From: Psychromonas algicola
GTDB lineage: Bacteria; Pseudomonadota; Gammaproteobacteria; Enterobacterales; Psychromonadaceae
Direction: 5' to 3'
Assembly (NCBI RefSeq): GCF_004378355.1
Contig: NZ_SNUB01000029.1
Coordinates: forward strand, 1-45,683
Length of the DNA stretch: 45,683 nt
Below, in pieces: positions 15,084 to 24,255 of the stretch. The notes below the pieces were generated by a model that saw only the letters and a program-made list of their open reading frames with translations, did no database searches and was not told the DNA's origin. A program made the position numbers and the translations under genes. Every line of letters starts with the position of its first letter. Within the stretch, counting starts at the first letter, position 1.

Positions 15084-15102
15084 AATGATATTTATTATCA
15101 TT
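15084..15102 (-). promoter_or_regulatory. Fur-type box upstream of the sodN operon
   Basis: AATGATA, TTTAT, TATCATT is a perfect 7-5-7 inverted repeat. Aligned by hand with the 19-base Fur consensus it matches 15 positions. It ends 31 bases before the first start codon of the minus-strand operon. It does not resemble the Streptomyces Nur or the Zur consensus. It suggests iron control of nickel SOD. Confidence 0.65.
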
Positions 15103-15192
15103 TAATTATCTGCATTAAGGTTTGATTTGTAAAGTGTTATTTCAGTTCATTTCTTTATTTTTTCAGCAATGCGCTTTATAAGGATATTAAAA

Positions 15193-15208
15193 TTAACTAT
15201 AGAGTTAA
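15193..15208 (+). promoter_or_regulatory. Palindrome upstream of the 247-aa unknown gene
   Basis: TTAACT-ATAG-AGTTAA is a perfect 6-4-6 inverted repeat 47 bases before the ATG of the plus-strand gene, followed by further GTTAA elements. It could be an operator or a -10 region (TATAGA). No regulator can be named. Confidence 0.3.
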
Positions 15209-15254
15209 CATAAATTAATGTATTTTAGGGTTAATTATAGAAAGAGGAAAAAAC

Positions 15255-15998
15255 ATGGAACGCAAAAAATCACTGATTAAACAATTAAAAGAACAGGTTG
15301 ATGAGATGGTTCCATTAGCTATCAATGGTGAAAATATTGGTTCAATGATTTTTTGGTTCGATAATTATGGTGCTTTTATTACATTTGCTAAATGGAAACT
15401 TGAGGAGTTCCCATGGAGTTTTCCCTATGAAAATAATATTGATTTGTCCGAATTTGATGTGTTTGATTATGATGAAATGAAGTTAATCTGTGAAGCTGTA
15501 GAAGCATTTTATGAAGAATTAAAAACTGATACTGCTTTCTTATCGTTACCATTACGAGAAGGATTTCAATTTTGTTATTTTGACAATATGGTTGGAGAGC
15601 CTTTAAATGGAGTTAAAGATGAATTTGATTATAGCTTAGAGCAAGCAACGGCAGTGGTGCTTGATTATCTTAATAAGAGTATTATTGAACATGCATTAAC
15701 GAAGTTGGAAGAGGTTACGTTTTCTAGTGAAGCGATGAAGACCACTTTGATTTTTTCAGGAGAGGAGCAATATGAGGTTTCTTCATATTTAGATTTAGAT
15801 ATCGGTTTTGCTTTCACTCGCTTAATGAAATCTGCAGAGAATAATTTCTTTATGCTCTGCGAAAAAATAATAAACTCATCTATGTTTGAAAAAGTAGCTA
15901 AAGCGGATGAGGTTAAATTTAAAATATTTCTTGGCGCAGAAGAGTTTTATCAAGTTAATTATCAAACAGAAACTGAAAAGCTTGTTAAGCTTGATTGA
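15255..15998 (+). CDS. Hypothetical acidic protein, 247 aa
   Basis: I recognise no domain. The protein is cytoplasmic, strongly acidic and rich in Phe, with alternating helices. An internal similarity is suggested by FWFDNYGAFITFAKWKLEE and the later FTRLMKSAENNFFMLCEKI. AGAGGAAA precedes the ATG. It is divergent from the sodN operon and 53 bases before the hydroxyacid dehydrogenase gene, with which it may be co-transcribed. Nothing links it directly to nickel or iron except position. Confidence 0.7.
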   Translation: MERKKSLIKQLKEQVDEMVPLAINGENIGSMIFWFDNYGAFITFAKWKLEEFPWSFPYENNIDLSEFDVFDYDEMKLICEAVEAFYEELKTDTAFLSLPLREGFQFCYFDNMVGEPLNGVKDEFDYSLEQATAVVLDYLNKSIIEHALTKLEEVTFSSEAMKTTLIFSGEEQYEVSSYLDLDIGFAFTRLMKSAENNFFMLCEKIINSSMFEKVAKADEVKFKIFLGAEEFYQVNYQTETEKLVKLD

Positions 15999-16051
15999 TT
16001 TAAACTCATTCTAATTTTAACTTTAGATTGCAATAGAGAGAAGGAATAAAG

Positions 16052-16978
16052 ATGAAAATAGTATTCTTAGATGCATTAACCATGGGCGATAGTGATCTTT
16101 CTGTTTTTGATCATCTTGGCGAATTAAGTGTTTTTCAAACCACCAATGCTGATCAAACGGCCGAAAGGCTAACTGGGCAAGATGTTGTGATCACTAATAA
16201 AGTGTTGATCACTGCGCAACATATGAAAGATAACCCACAGTTAAAGTTGATTTGTATTGCTGCAACTGGGACTAATAATGTTGATTTAATCGCGGCAGAG
16301 AAAGCAGGGATCACCGTTAAAAATGTATCGGGTTATTCTACTGAAAGCGTTGCGCAATCTACCTTCTCTTTGTTATTTCAATTAATGCATCAAAGTCGTT
16401 ATTACGATAATTATATTAGTCAAAAGCAATGGTGTGATAGCCCTGTTTTTACACATATTGAACGTCCTTTTTTTGAACTTAAAGGCAAACGTTGGGGCAT
16501 CATTGGTTTTGGCGAAATAGGGCAACGAGTTGCTGAGCTTGCTAATGCATTTGGTTGCGATGTTTGTTATCACTCTACTTCTGGGAAGAATACACAACAA
16601 AGTATTCCTCAAATAAGCCTAGAAAGTTTATTAAGTGAATGTGATGTTATTTCTATTCATGCGCCATTAAATGCACAAACAGAAAATTTAATCGCGATGA
16701 AAGAATTGAAGTTATTAAAATCGGGCGCGGTGATCATGAATTTAGGCCGTGGCGGTATTATTGATGAACAAGCCATGGCTGAAGCCTTGGATAAGCAGGA
16801 CTTTTATCATGCAACGGATGTATTAGCGGAAGAGCCTATGTTGGCTGAACATCCTTATTTATCAATAAAAGCATCGCATCGACTTGTTGTGACACCTCAT
16901 ACCGCTTGGGCAAGTGTAGAAGCGCGCCAATGTTTATTAGAAAAAGTGGTGCAGAATATTGTGAGTTTCTCTGAGTAA
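16052..16978 (+). CDS. D-2-hydroxyacid dehydrogenase (glycerate dehydrogenase-like)
   Basis: The 308-residue NAD-dependent enzyme interconverts a D-2-hydroxyacid and a 2-oxoacid, probably hydroxypyruvate/glycerate as in HprA. The Rossmann motif is GFGEIG (152-157). The catalytic trio is R233 (NLGRGGIID), Glu about 261 (DVLAEEPM) and H283 (TPHTAWAS). The N-terminal substrate domain includes ATGTNNVD and NVSGYSTESVAQ. AGAAGGAA is a strong ribosome site. A perfect terminator follows at 17008-17043. Confidence 0.9.
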   Translation: MKIVFLDALTMGDSDLSVFDHLGELSVFQTTNADQTAERLTGQDVVITNKVLITAQHMKDNPQLKLICIAATGTNNVDLIAAEKAGITVKNVSGYSTESVAQSTFSLLFQLMHQSRYYDNYISQKQWCDSPVFTHIERPFFELKGKRWGIIGFGEIGQRVAELANAFGCDVCYHSTSGKNTQQSIPQISLESLLSECDVISIHAPLNAQTENLIAMKELKLLKSGAVIMNLGRGGIIDEQAMAEALDKQDFYHATDVLAEEPMLAEHPYLSIKASHRLVVTPHTAWASVEARQCLLEKVVQNIVSFSE

Positions 16979-17007
16979 TTCGTTTTTACTTGAGCGCTTT
17001 TATAAAG

Positions 17008-17047
17008 AAAAACCCCGCTTTATCGTCATAAAGCGGGGTTTTTAATT
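17008..17047 (+). terminator. Strong Rho-independent terminator
   Basis: A 16-bp perfect stem, AAAAACCCCGCTTTAT with ATAAAGCGGGGTTTTT, closes on a CGTC tetraloop and is followed by T residues. The A-run on the left also makes it usable by the converging purine permease gene. Confidence 0.95.
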
Positions 17048-17067
17048 TTTATCTTTAACGACTTAAA

Positions 17068-18363
17068 TTAACCTGGAAAGAAAATCAGTTTCATCAAGAA
17101 CAATACCGCTAAGAACCAAACGCTTGCGCTTAATTCTTTTGCTTTACCACTTGCTACTTTGATTGCTGCATAAGCAATAAAACCGATTGCAATACCGTTT
17201 GCGATTGAGAATGTTAATGGCATCATGATCGCTACAATTACAACCGGTGCTGCTTCTGTAATATCATCCCAGTTGATGCTTTTTAGTCCGCCAACCATTA
17301 GTACTGCAACATATAATAACGCGCCTGCTGTAGCGTAAGCTGGAACCATACCTGCTAACGGTGCAAAGAAAAGGGCTAATAGAAATAACACGCCAACCAC
17401 AACGGCTGTTAAACCAGTACGACCACCTTCAGCAACACCTGACACACTTTCGATATAACTTGTTGTTGTCGATGTACCTAATACTGAACCTGCAATTGAA
17501 GCGCCACTATCCGCTAATAGAGCACGGTTTAAACGAGGTAGGTTGCCCTCTTTATCTAATAATTTTGCTTTATCTGCAACGGCGATTAATGTGCCTGATG
17601 TATCGAACAAATCTACAAATAGGAATGCGAAGATAATGCTGATCATACCTACGTTAAAAGCACCAGCTATATCCATTTGCATAAAAGTAGGTGCAATGCT
17701 TGGAGGCATAGAAACGATACCTGCATAATGAACGTCACCCATGATTAAACCGATAACAGTTACGCCTAGAATCGCGATCATCACGCCACCTTTAACACGG
17801 TAATGTGCTAACGCGATTATTGCGATAAAACCTAAACAAGCTAATGCTGCTGGTAATGCGGTTAAGTCGCCTAAGCTAACTAATGTTGCTGGGTTAGCAA
17901 CGACAATTCCCGCATTTTTAAGAGCGATTAATGCTAGGAATAAACCAATACCCGCTGCAATCCCTTTACGCATTGGTAATGGAATTGAGTTGATTATCCA
18001 CTCGCGTATTTTAAATAAGCTTAATAGTGTGAAACAAACACCCGATAGGAAAACAGCACCTAATGCGACTTGCCAGCTATAACCAAGGTGTAAAACAACT
18101 GTGTATGAAAAGAAAGCGTTTAAGCCCATGCCTGGCGCTAGTGCAACAGGGTAGTTAGCGTAGAAGCCCATAATAAAACAACCGATTGCAGCTGCTAAAC
18201 AAGTTGCTACAAAAACAGCGCCAGAATCCATACCGGTAGCAGATAACATTGATGGATTAACAAAAATGATATACGCCATGGTTAAGAAGGTAGTAAAGCC
18301 TGCAACAATTTCTGTTTTCACATTACTGTTGTTTGCGCTTAGTTTAAATAATTTTTCTAACAT
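17068..18363 (-). CDS. AzgA-type NCS2 purine permease
   Basis: The 431-residue inner-membrane protein with about 12-14 helices is a nucleobase:cation symporter of the AzgA/GhxP/PurP branch, carrying adenine, guanine or hypoxanthine with protons. Signatures: TFLTMAYIIFVNPSML (29-44), the half-helix LAPGMGLNAFFSY, FDTSGTLIAVADKA and GTSTTTSYIESVSGVAEGGRTG. Substrate preference between adenine and guanine/hypoxanthine cannot be decided by eye. The upstream region shows no purine riboswitch or obvious PurR operator. Confidence 0.93.
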   Translation of the reverse strand: MLEKLFKLSANNSNVKTEIVAGFTTFLTMAYIIFVNPSMLSATGMDSGAVFVATCLAAAIGCFIMGFYANYPVALAPGMGLNAFFSYTVVLHLGYSWQVALGAVFLSGVCFTLLSLFKIREWIINSIPLPMRKGIAAGIGLFLALIALKNAGIVVANPATLVSLGDLTALPAALACLGFIAIIALAHYRVKGGVMIAILGVTVIGLIMGDVHYAGIVSMPPSIAPTFMQMDIAGAFNVGMISIIFAFLFVDLFDTSGTLIAVADKAKLLDKEGNLPRLNRALLADSGASIAGSVLGTSTTTSYIESVSGVAEGGRTGLTAVVVGVLFLLALFFAPLAGMVPAYATAGALLYVAVLMVGGLKSINWDDITEAAPVVIVAIMMPLTFSIANGIAIGFIAYAAIKVASGKAKELSASVWFLAVLFLMKLIFFPG

Positions 18364-18513
18364 AATTTTTCCATTAGTAGAATAAGTTGTGGTGGTTTGT
18401 TTTGACTGGTGAGTGTTTTACGAGTCAGCATAAAATGGGTGCAAGTATAAAAATAATTACTTGGATTAGCTAGTACCAAAACAAGATTAACTTTAGTCGA
18501 CTAGTTTCAGATC

Positions 18514-18538
18514 AAAAAAAACTGGCCGAAACCAGTTT
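18514..18538 (-). terminator. Terminator after the 579-aa exported protein gene
   Basis: Read on the minus strand, AAACTGG-TTTCGG-CCAGTTT is followed by a run of T. It ends the transcript of the exported protein gene before the purine permease gene promoter. Confidence 0.8.
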
Positions 18539-18562
18539 AGATTTATTTAATGAAGCTAAAAC

Positions 18563-20302
18563 TTATTTGATATCTTTAGTCGATTCAGTTTTGATCACGG
18601 TATCAAAACGTATACCTTGATCATTAATGTCTAAGTTCATATTCATATTCATGTTGTAGTCTAATAACATCATCAGATCTTCTGGTACGTCTTCTCCAGA
18701 TGCGTTTATAACATCTATAAGAGGAGTAAAGATTCGTTCGATATCAAAAGATGTTTGGTAAAGACCATTTGCTGAAAGCTTTTCAGTTGCTAACTTTTCA
18801 GCGGCTTGTTTACCTAAGTCACCATTAAAAATAACTAAATGATTACCTTTTATTGCTACTTGAGGATTGATGTTTAATGCTGGGTCAATAGGTACTATTT
18901 CATTTAATGAAACTGTTTCACCACCTGTTGTTAATTGTACTTGTTGTAATTCAGGAGAGAACATTTTCAGTGAATTGAAAATTGTTTCAGGACTATCGGC
19001 ATGAAGTGCCACTACTGCTTGTAAAGATTCTAATTGTGGCTCTCCGTTTAGATCTTCACTTACTTCATAATCAAATAAACCAGCACTTATCCCTTTCACA
19101 CCAGCAGCCATATTAGTTGCCATACCTAGCATGCCAATAGATTGTCCAGCTTCACTGATTTGAGCTTGCATTATACTTAAAGGTTCACATTGGTAAGTAG
19201 GTGTTTGTAAGTCATTCCAAATAGCGGTTAATGAACTTGATAACTGACTCACATCTAATCCAAGAGAAACCGATGCAATATTGTTTTCAAAGTCTTGAGC
19301 ATAACTAGGAATAAAACCACGTAATGATTTTAAGGCGCTTAATATTACTTGGCTCTTACTCTCGATCACATAAGATAGCCCAATAGTCGCTTCTTCTGCT
19401 GTTACATCCATTTGTGTATAACCAAAGGAAGTACGTGGCCAGTTGTGAGCGATTGAAGTAAATTCAGCCTGACATACTTGGTTTTGTAGCATGGCAAATG
19501 GTTGGCTGTTGCTTTGCTCTGAAAGAGTGGTTAATTGCTCTGCAAGCAGGCTGTTTTTTACGCCAGTGATCCCTTCAATGATCGCCACGTGATTAAGGAA
19601 ACCGACACCTTGTTGAGAGAATTTATGTTTTTTAACTATATCTGAAACGGTACCTGCATCGGCTAATGAATGTTCTGGTTTGTCAAAACCCAGAGCGATA
19701 GCTAATAATTTTTCTGAGCCTAATAGCTCAGTGTTTAAGGTGATGGTTAAGAATCCATCTTTTTGAGCAATAATAAGGTCAAGTGGTGTTTCTTCTTCTG
19801 GCGAGGTCACACGATAAATACGATAAGCCATTTCACCGAACATACCGTCTTCGTGTGAAAACCCTGTTTCGAGCTCGTGTTTATCTAACAAATCCCAGAT
19901 AGCTTGTGGGTTTGCAATTTCAATTTTTGCAACGGGTAATAAACCTAATGTGTATACATAGCTTCGAACTGTTTCGCCTAGACCAAACGTTTTAATCATT
20001 TGCTCTGGATCTGTCGTTAAAGCTTGGTATTCGGTGAGCAAGCTAAACAAAAATTTCTTAGCAGGAGTAGCATCTTCTGCTGTGCCATATAAGTTTTCTA
20101 ATTGTTGAATATCTTCTGCTGTGGAGTAATTTTCGGCAAGAGCAAGATAGTCTCTAATTGGCTCTGGTTTTAAAGCACCTGCGAATAAAACAGTATCAGC
20201 GGGAACATAATCTAATACATTGTAAGCTTGTTCATATTGCTGATATAGATAAGCAGCTGCACCAATAGAGGCGACTGCCGCTGGGATTAATAGTTTTTTC
20301 AC
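18563..20302 (-). CDS. Large exported protein of unknown function, 579 aa
   Basis: A hydrophobic N-terminus (MKKLLIPAAVASIGAAAYLY) anchors or exports this protein; the remainder is soluble and acidic, presumably periplasmic. It begins VPADTVLFAGALKP, like DUF3352-type proteins whose members are built from repeated alpha/beta units; this resemblance is weak. Near the C-terminus is a short NMNMNMN run from a six-base repeat. It appears monocistronic with its own terminator. The function cannot be inferred. Confidence 0.75.
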   Translation of the reverse strand: MKKLLIPAAVASIGAAAYLYQQYEQAYNVLDYVPADTVLFAGALKPEPIRDYLALAENYSTAEDIQQLENLYGTAEDATPAKKFLFSLLTEYQALTTDPEQMIKTFGLGETVRSYVYTLGLLPVAKIEIANPQAIWDLLDKHELETGFSHEDGMFGEMAYRIYRVTSPEEETPLDLIIAQKDGFLTITLNTELLGSEKLLAIALGFDKPEHSLADAGTVSDIVKKHKFSQQGVGFLNHVAIIEGITGVKNSLLAEQLTTLSEQSNSQPFAMLQNQVCQAEFTSIAHNWPRTSFGYTQMDVTAEEATIGLSYVIESKSQVILSALKSLRGFIPSYAQDFENNIASVSLGLDVSQLSSSLTAIWNDLQTPTYQCEPLSIMQAQISEAGQSIGMLGMATNMAAGVKGISAGLFDYEVSEDLNGEPQLESLQAVVALHADSPETIFNSLKMFSPELQQVQLTTGGETVSLNEIVPIDPALNINPQVAIKGNHLVIFNGDLGKQAAEKLATEKLSANGLYQTSFDIERIFTPLIDVINASGEDVPEDLMMLLDYNMNMNMNLDINDQGIRFDTVIKTESTKDIK

Positions 20303-20465
20303 AGTTAAAACTCCATGAGTTGTATGTTAATAAGTTTGTTAATCTAGCAACAATAAAAGTGATATTCCATTGTTATTTATTGTTATATTTATTTTTTTAT
20401 AAAATAGTTAACCCATTTTATATAGGACTTTAACAGTTAAATAAAAAAGGAATATCGGTGTCATT

Positions 20466-21245
20466 TTATTTTTTTGGGTAGCGTAAATCTTTTAAATTAA
20501 AGCCTAATACAATATCTTTTTTTAAACACACAAGTTGTTTAGCGAGCAGGGCATCTTCTTTGTGTTGTTGTACTTTTAGTAAACGTTTATCGTCTTTTTC
20601 TTCACTGTTTAGTATATTTTCTAAGCTTTGATATTGCTGCAATAAGGCGAGAGCTCCTTTATTACCAACGCCTTCTACACCCTTTATATGGCTACTGCTA
20701 ATGCCAGTAATACCCCAATAATCGGTCATTTGATCTATTTTTAAACCTAATTTATGTTCGATAAATCGGTTATCCATATGTAAGGATTGAAAGTAATCGT
20801 AGATAGTGGTGTAGGCATTTAATAGCTGATAAAACCCTTTGTCTGTTGACACTATCACGCAACGCTGTTGTCGCTCAGTGACTTTAAATGCCAATGTGGC
20901 AATGAGGTCGTCGGCTTCATCTTGTTCCGTGATTAAAGATTCGATTCCCATTTCATAAAAAGCATCTTGTATTTGCGGTAAGTAAGCTTTTAGTTCTGGG
21001 GGGATTGGTTTTCGACCTAATTTATAATCAGTTAATAGTTGATGTCGCCAACTCTCTACATGACTATCAAATACACATATTACATGACTTGGATTATGTG
21101 CTCTCAGCATTTTTTGTAATGCATTACAGGCTGTGTTGTTAGTTGCACTTAAAGCAAACTGGCTATTTTTATTTTGTTTTTCTTGTACCGCATAGATGCG
21201 ACGGATCAGGTTCATCGCATCTATGATAAGTAATGAAGCACTCAT
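20466..21245 (-). CDS. xni: Flap endonuclease Xni (ExoIX)
   Basis: The 259-residue protein corresponds to the 5'-nuclease domain of DNA polymerase I standing alone. It cleaves 5' flaps in DNA repair or Okazaki maturation. Seen motifs: N-terminal LLIDAMNLIRR, CVFDSHVESWR, EADDLIATLA with metal-binding acidic residues, VSTDKGFYQLL, and the helix-hairpin-helix GVEGVGNKGALALL. The usual length is about 250. It begins one base after ppnN stops, so the two are translationally linked. Confidence 0.95.
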   Translation of the reverse strand: MSASLLIIDAMNLIRRIYAVQEKQNKNSQFALSATNNTACNALQKMLRAHNPSHVICVFDSHVESWRHQLLTDYKLGRKPIPPELKAYLPQIQDAFYEMGIESLITEQDEADDLIATLAFKVTERQQRCVIVSTDKGFYQLLNAYTTIYDYFQSLHMDNRFIEHKLGLKIDQMTDYWGITGISSSHIKGVEGVGNKGALALLQQYQSLENILNSEEKDDKRLLKVQQHKEDALLAKQLVCLKKDIVLGFNLKDLRYPKK

Positions 21246-21246
21246 G

Positions 21247-22599
21247 TTAGGCTTTAATCTTATAACAAGGAGTGTAAGTGCTTCCCGGTAACTTCATGCG
21301 CCCTTGATCGATAAAGCTAGTTAATAGTTTATCTACTCGTTGCATCAAGTCTTTTTCGCCTGTTAATAAGAAAGGTCCATTTTCTTGTATTGATTGAATG
21401 CCTTCATCTTTAATATTACCGCCAACGACACCTGAGAATACGCGTCTTAAATTCGACGCTAATTTTTCTTTTGGCTGGTCGCGATGTAATTCTAAATTAG
21501 CCATATTTTCATGGTTAGGTACAAAAGGAGCTTGGAAGTCAGAATCAATTCTCAATGACCAATTAAATGAATATGCATCACCTATAGCTTTACGATACTC
21601 TTTCACTCTGGTCATTGATTTTTTAATAAGCTGTGCCACAAGAGGGGCATCATCAATAATAATTTGATAGTGTTCTTGTGCTTCTGGTCCTAAGGTATTG
21701 GCAATAAATTCATCAATCGCTTTAAAGTAATCTGCACTACTTGCTGGGCCCGTTAATACGATAGGTAAAGGTTGGTTCTTATTATCTGGATGCATCATTA
21801 TGCCGAGAATATATAGCAACTCTTCGGCTGTTCCTGGCCCACCAGGGAAAATAATAATACTATGCGTAAAGCGAACAAAAGCTTCTAAGCGTTTTTCAAT
21901 ATCGGGTAATATGACTAACTCATTAACGATTGGGTTAGGTGGCTCAGCAGCAATAATGCCTGGTTCAGTTAAACCAATGTAGCGTTTGTCATTAAATCGT
22001 TGTTTTGCATGACCAACCGCAGCACCTTTCATTGGACCTTCCATTGCGCCAGGACCACAACCTGTACAAATGTTAAGTTCGCGTAAACCTAATTGGTTAC
22101 CGACTTCTCGAGTATAAGCAAATTCAACATCACTGATCGAATGTCCGCCCCAGCACACGACCATATTTGGATCGAGTCCGGCTCGTAATATGTTTGCATT
22201 TCTAAGAATTGAGAAAACTAAACTTGTCGTTTTTCCGCTATCAAGTTGTGCTGGTGCAAGTTCTTGTAAGTGAGTATTTACATAGAGTAAATCTCTTAAA
22301 ACAGAAAATAAATGCTCTTGCATTCCCTTGATTAATTGACCATCAATGTAAGCATCTTCAGGTGGGTTTAATAACTCTAAAATTACGCCACGCTCTTGAT
22401 GCAATACATTGATATCAAAGTCTTTATATTTTTCTAGAATAGCTTTACTGCTATCAGTGTGGCTACCTGAATTGAGTACAGCAAGAGAGCAACTTCTAAA
22501 TAATTGATAAATTTCCGAAGAGGCACTGTGTTTAAGTTGGTTTACTTCTAATTGAGAAAGTAGCGCCATACTACCGACTGGGCTAATATGTGAAATCAT
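21247..22599 (-). CDS. ppnN: Nucleotide 5'-monophosphate nucleosidase PpnN (YgdH)
   Basis: The 450-residue enzyme hydrolyses purine and pyrimidine nucleoside monophosphates to base and ribose 5-phosphate; in E. coli it is stimulated by (p)ppGpp and links to nucleotide salvage. Signatures: N-terminal [43 protein letters not shown] (LOG-fold nucleotide site), [17 protein letters not shown] and the C-terminal domain. Length agrees with E. coli (454). It precedes xni, as it does in many gammaproteobacteria. Confidence 0.96.
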   Translation of the reverse strand: MISHISPVGSMALLSQLEVNQLKHSASSEIYQLFRSCSLAVLNSGSHTDSSKAILEKYKDFDINVLHQERGVILELLNPPEDAYIDGQLIKGMQEHLFSVLRDLLYVNTHLQELAPAQLDSGKTTSLVFSILRNANILRAGLDPNMVVCWGGHSISDVEFAYTREVGNQLGLRELNICTGCGPGAMEGPMKGAAVGHAKQRFNDKRYIGLTEPGIIAAEPPNPIVNELVILPDIEKRLEAFVRFTHSIIIFPGGPGTAEELLYILGIMMHPDNKNQPLPIVLTGPASSADYFKAIDEFIANTLGPEAQEHYQIIIDDAPLVAQLIKKSMTRVKEYRKAIGDAYSFNWSLRIDSDFQAPFVPNHENMANLELHRDQPKEKLASNLRRVFSGVVGGNIKDEGIQSIQENGPFLLTGEKDLMQRVDKLLTSFIDQGRMKLPGSTYTPCYKIKA

Positions 22600-22737
22600 G
22601 GCTTCTCCTTGTAAGTGTTTCTTTAGATTAACCGAGTTAGTCTAATATGCTATTTATAAATACACTTTTTTAGTTAAACAATGACATTAATAACGCATTA
22701 TTTTAAATAACTGTGGCTTTATATCAGCGATGTCCTG

Positions 22738-24201
22738 TTATTTATCGATGCGACCTATAAAGTTCACTTGGTTTTTTCCATTATTTTTAGCATGGTACAG
22801 GGCCTTATCTGCACGGCCAAATGCATCATCAATATCATCATTAATTGAATATTGAGTAAATCCAATAGAAACGGTAACAGTAAGGGCTTCTTTTTTAAAT
22901 TTAAAGGGAATAGTTTCAATAAGTTTACATAACTTTTCTAACACTTGTGTTGCTTGCTTTTGTGAGGTGTCGGGCAATAGCAAGGTAAATTCTTCTCCAC
23001 CAAAGCGTGCGATAAAATCGGTATTGCGAATTGATTTTTGTAACGTTTGAGCGATCACATTAAGCACTTTATCGCCTGCTAAATGGCCATATGTATCATT
23101 AATTTTTTTAAAGGAATCAATATCAATAACCGCCATAATCAATGAGTTTTGGTGACGTTTAAAACGACTGACTTCAATTTCAAGTCGTTCACTCCATGCT
23201 GCTCGGTTAGGTATTTTAGTTAAGAAATCAATATGCATTTGTTTTCTTTGTTGTTTAAGCGTTTGTTGATAGCTTTTTGTTTCATTTTGCAGCTCTTTAA
23301 TCTGCCTAACCATCCCTTGAAATTTATGGCGGAATTGTTGTTTATTTCTTTGATCTTTTTCTTTCAGCAGGTTTTGTAAGTTATTAGCATAATCTGTGAC
23401 CGTTTTACGTAAACTGTCTAGATCCTTTGCACTTTGACTATTTTCTTTTAATCGTATCGCCTGTTCTTGAATGCTTGAAAATGCGTCATCTTGTTCTTTA
23501 AACTCTACTTTTGCCATTTTTGCTGTTTTTGAAAAGTTTAAATAAAACTCAGTTAAACTATCATTTAAAGAATACATAAAATGGCGCGAAGCGCGACGTT
23601 CCTCGCGTGTACTTTCTATTATTATGTTAATAATACTTAAGCAATAATGTGGCAGCGCTGACGGATTCATTTGATTACTTAATATAACCCGTATTTTTTC
23701 AAGTTTTTTAGCGTGAGTTTTATTAACATCTAATTCAAGGATTAATTGCTGTAATTCGGCATTCAGTGACTCTATATTAGGCTGTTCTGGATGCGTTTCA
23801 GTCTCACTGTTTTTATTTAATTCTATGACTGCTCGCTGATAAATTTTGATCAGTGTTTTTAACTCAATATGATGTTCTTTAAGCGTATAAGGTTTGCTTT
23901 GTTGTTGCATACCTTTCACTTTATCAATCAGATCTGTGGATAAACCTTGTAGACGAAGAAGTTGAAGTTGTGATTGGTTAACCACTAAACGGCCTTCTGA
24001 CAAGCTTTCTTCTAAGTCATTTGGAATAAGTTCAAGTTGCTGATTACATTCATCAAATAACTCAATATCTGTCCCTTCAGATGGACTTGATTGCAGCTTT
24101 TTTAAAAATCTTAACTGATATTTATCAAAAGAGGGGTCCTGTCGATAGTTACGCTTTAATAATTGTTGTAATAATTTAATTAACGCAAGGGATGACGCCA
24201 T
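22738..24201 (-). CDS. Soluble diguanylate cyclase with coiled coil
   Basis: The 487-residue cytoplasmic GGDEF protein has no membrane helix. Residues 1-240 are helical and unrecognised, and 240-325 a coiled coil leading into the GGDEF domain (from LTKIPNRAAW). GGEEF is at 401-405, and metal Asp at 360 and 362. The inhibitory I-site RNTD (392-395) is present, so cyclic di-GMP feedback is expected. It lies 54 bases downstream of a receptor with degenerate GGDEF domain on the same strand, which suggests paired signalling. Confidence 0.93.
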   Translation of the reverse strand: MASSLALIKLLQQLLKRNYRQDPSFDKYQLRFLKKLQSSPSEGTDIELFDECNQQLELIPNDLEESLSEGRLVVNQSQLQLLRLQGLSTDLIDKVKGMQQQSKPYTLKEHHIELKTLIKIYQRAVIELNKNSETETHPEQPNIESLNAELQQLILELDVNKTHAKKLEKIRVILSNQMNPSALPHYCLSIINIIIESTREERRASRHFMYSLNDSLTEFYLNFSKTAKMAKVEFKEQDDAFSSIQEQAIRLKENSQSAKDLDSLRKTVTDYANNLQNLLKEKDQRNKQQFRHKFQGMVRQIKELQNETKSYQQTLKQQRKQMHIDFLTKIPNRAAWSERLEIEVSRFKRHQNSLIMAVIDIDSFKKINDTYGHLAGDKVLNVIAQTLQKSIRNTDFIARFGGEEFTLLLPDTSQKQATQVLEKLCKLIETIPFKFKKEALTVTVSIGFTQYSINDDIDDAFGRADKALYHAKNNGKNQVNFIGRIDK

Positions 24202-24255
24202 GTACCGAATCCTTTTTATTCTTATGATTGACCTTGGAACATGGTCATTGTTTTT

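Noticed and set aside
18364-18510. Purine riboswitch or PurR operator upstream of the AzgA permease gene
   Set aside because: No conserved three-way-junction aptamer motifs and no ACGCAAACGTTTTCGT-like site were found.
18636-18653. Short six-base tandem repeat coding NMNMNM as a phase-variation switch
   Set aside because: The unit is six bases, so changes stay in frame, and only three copies exist.
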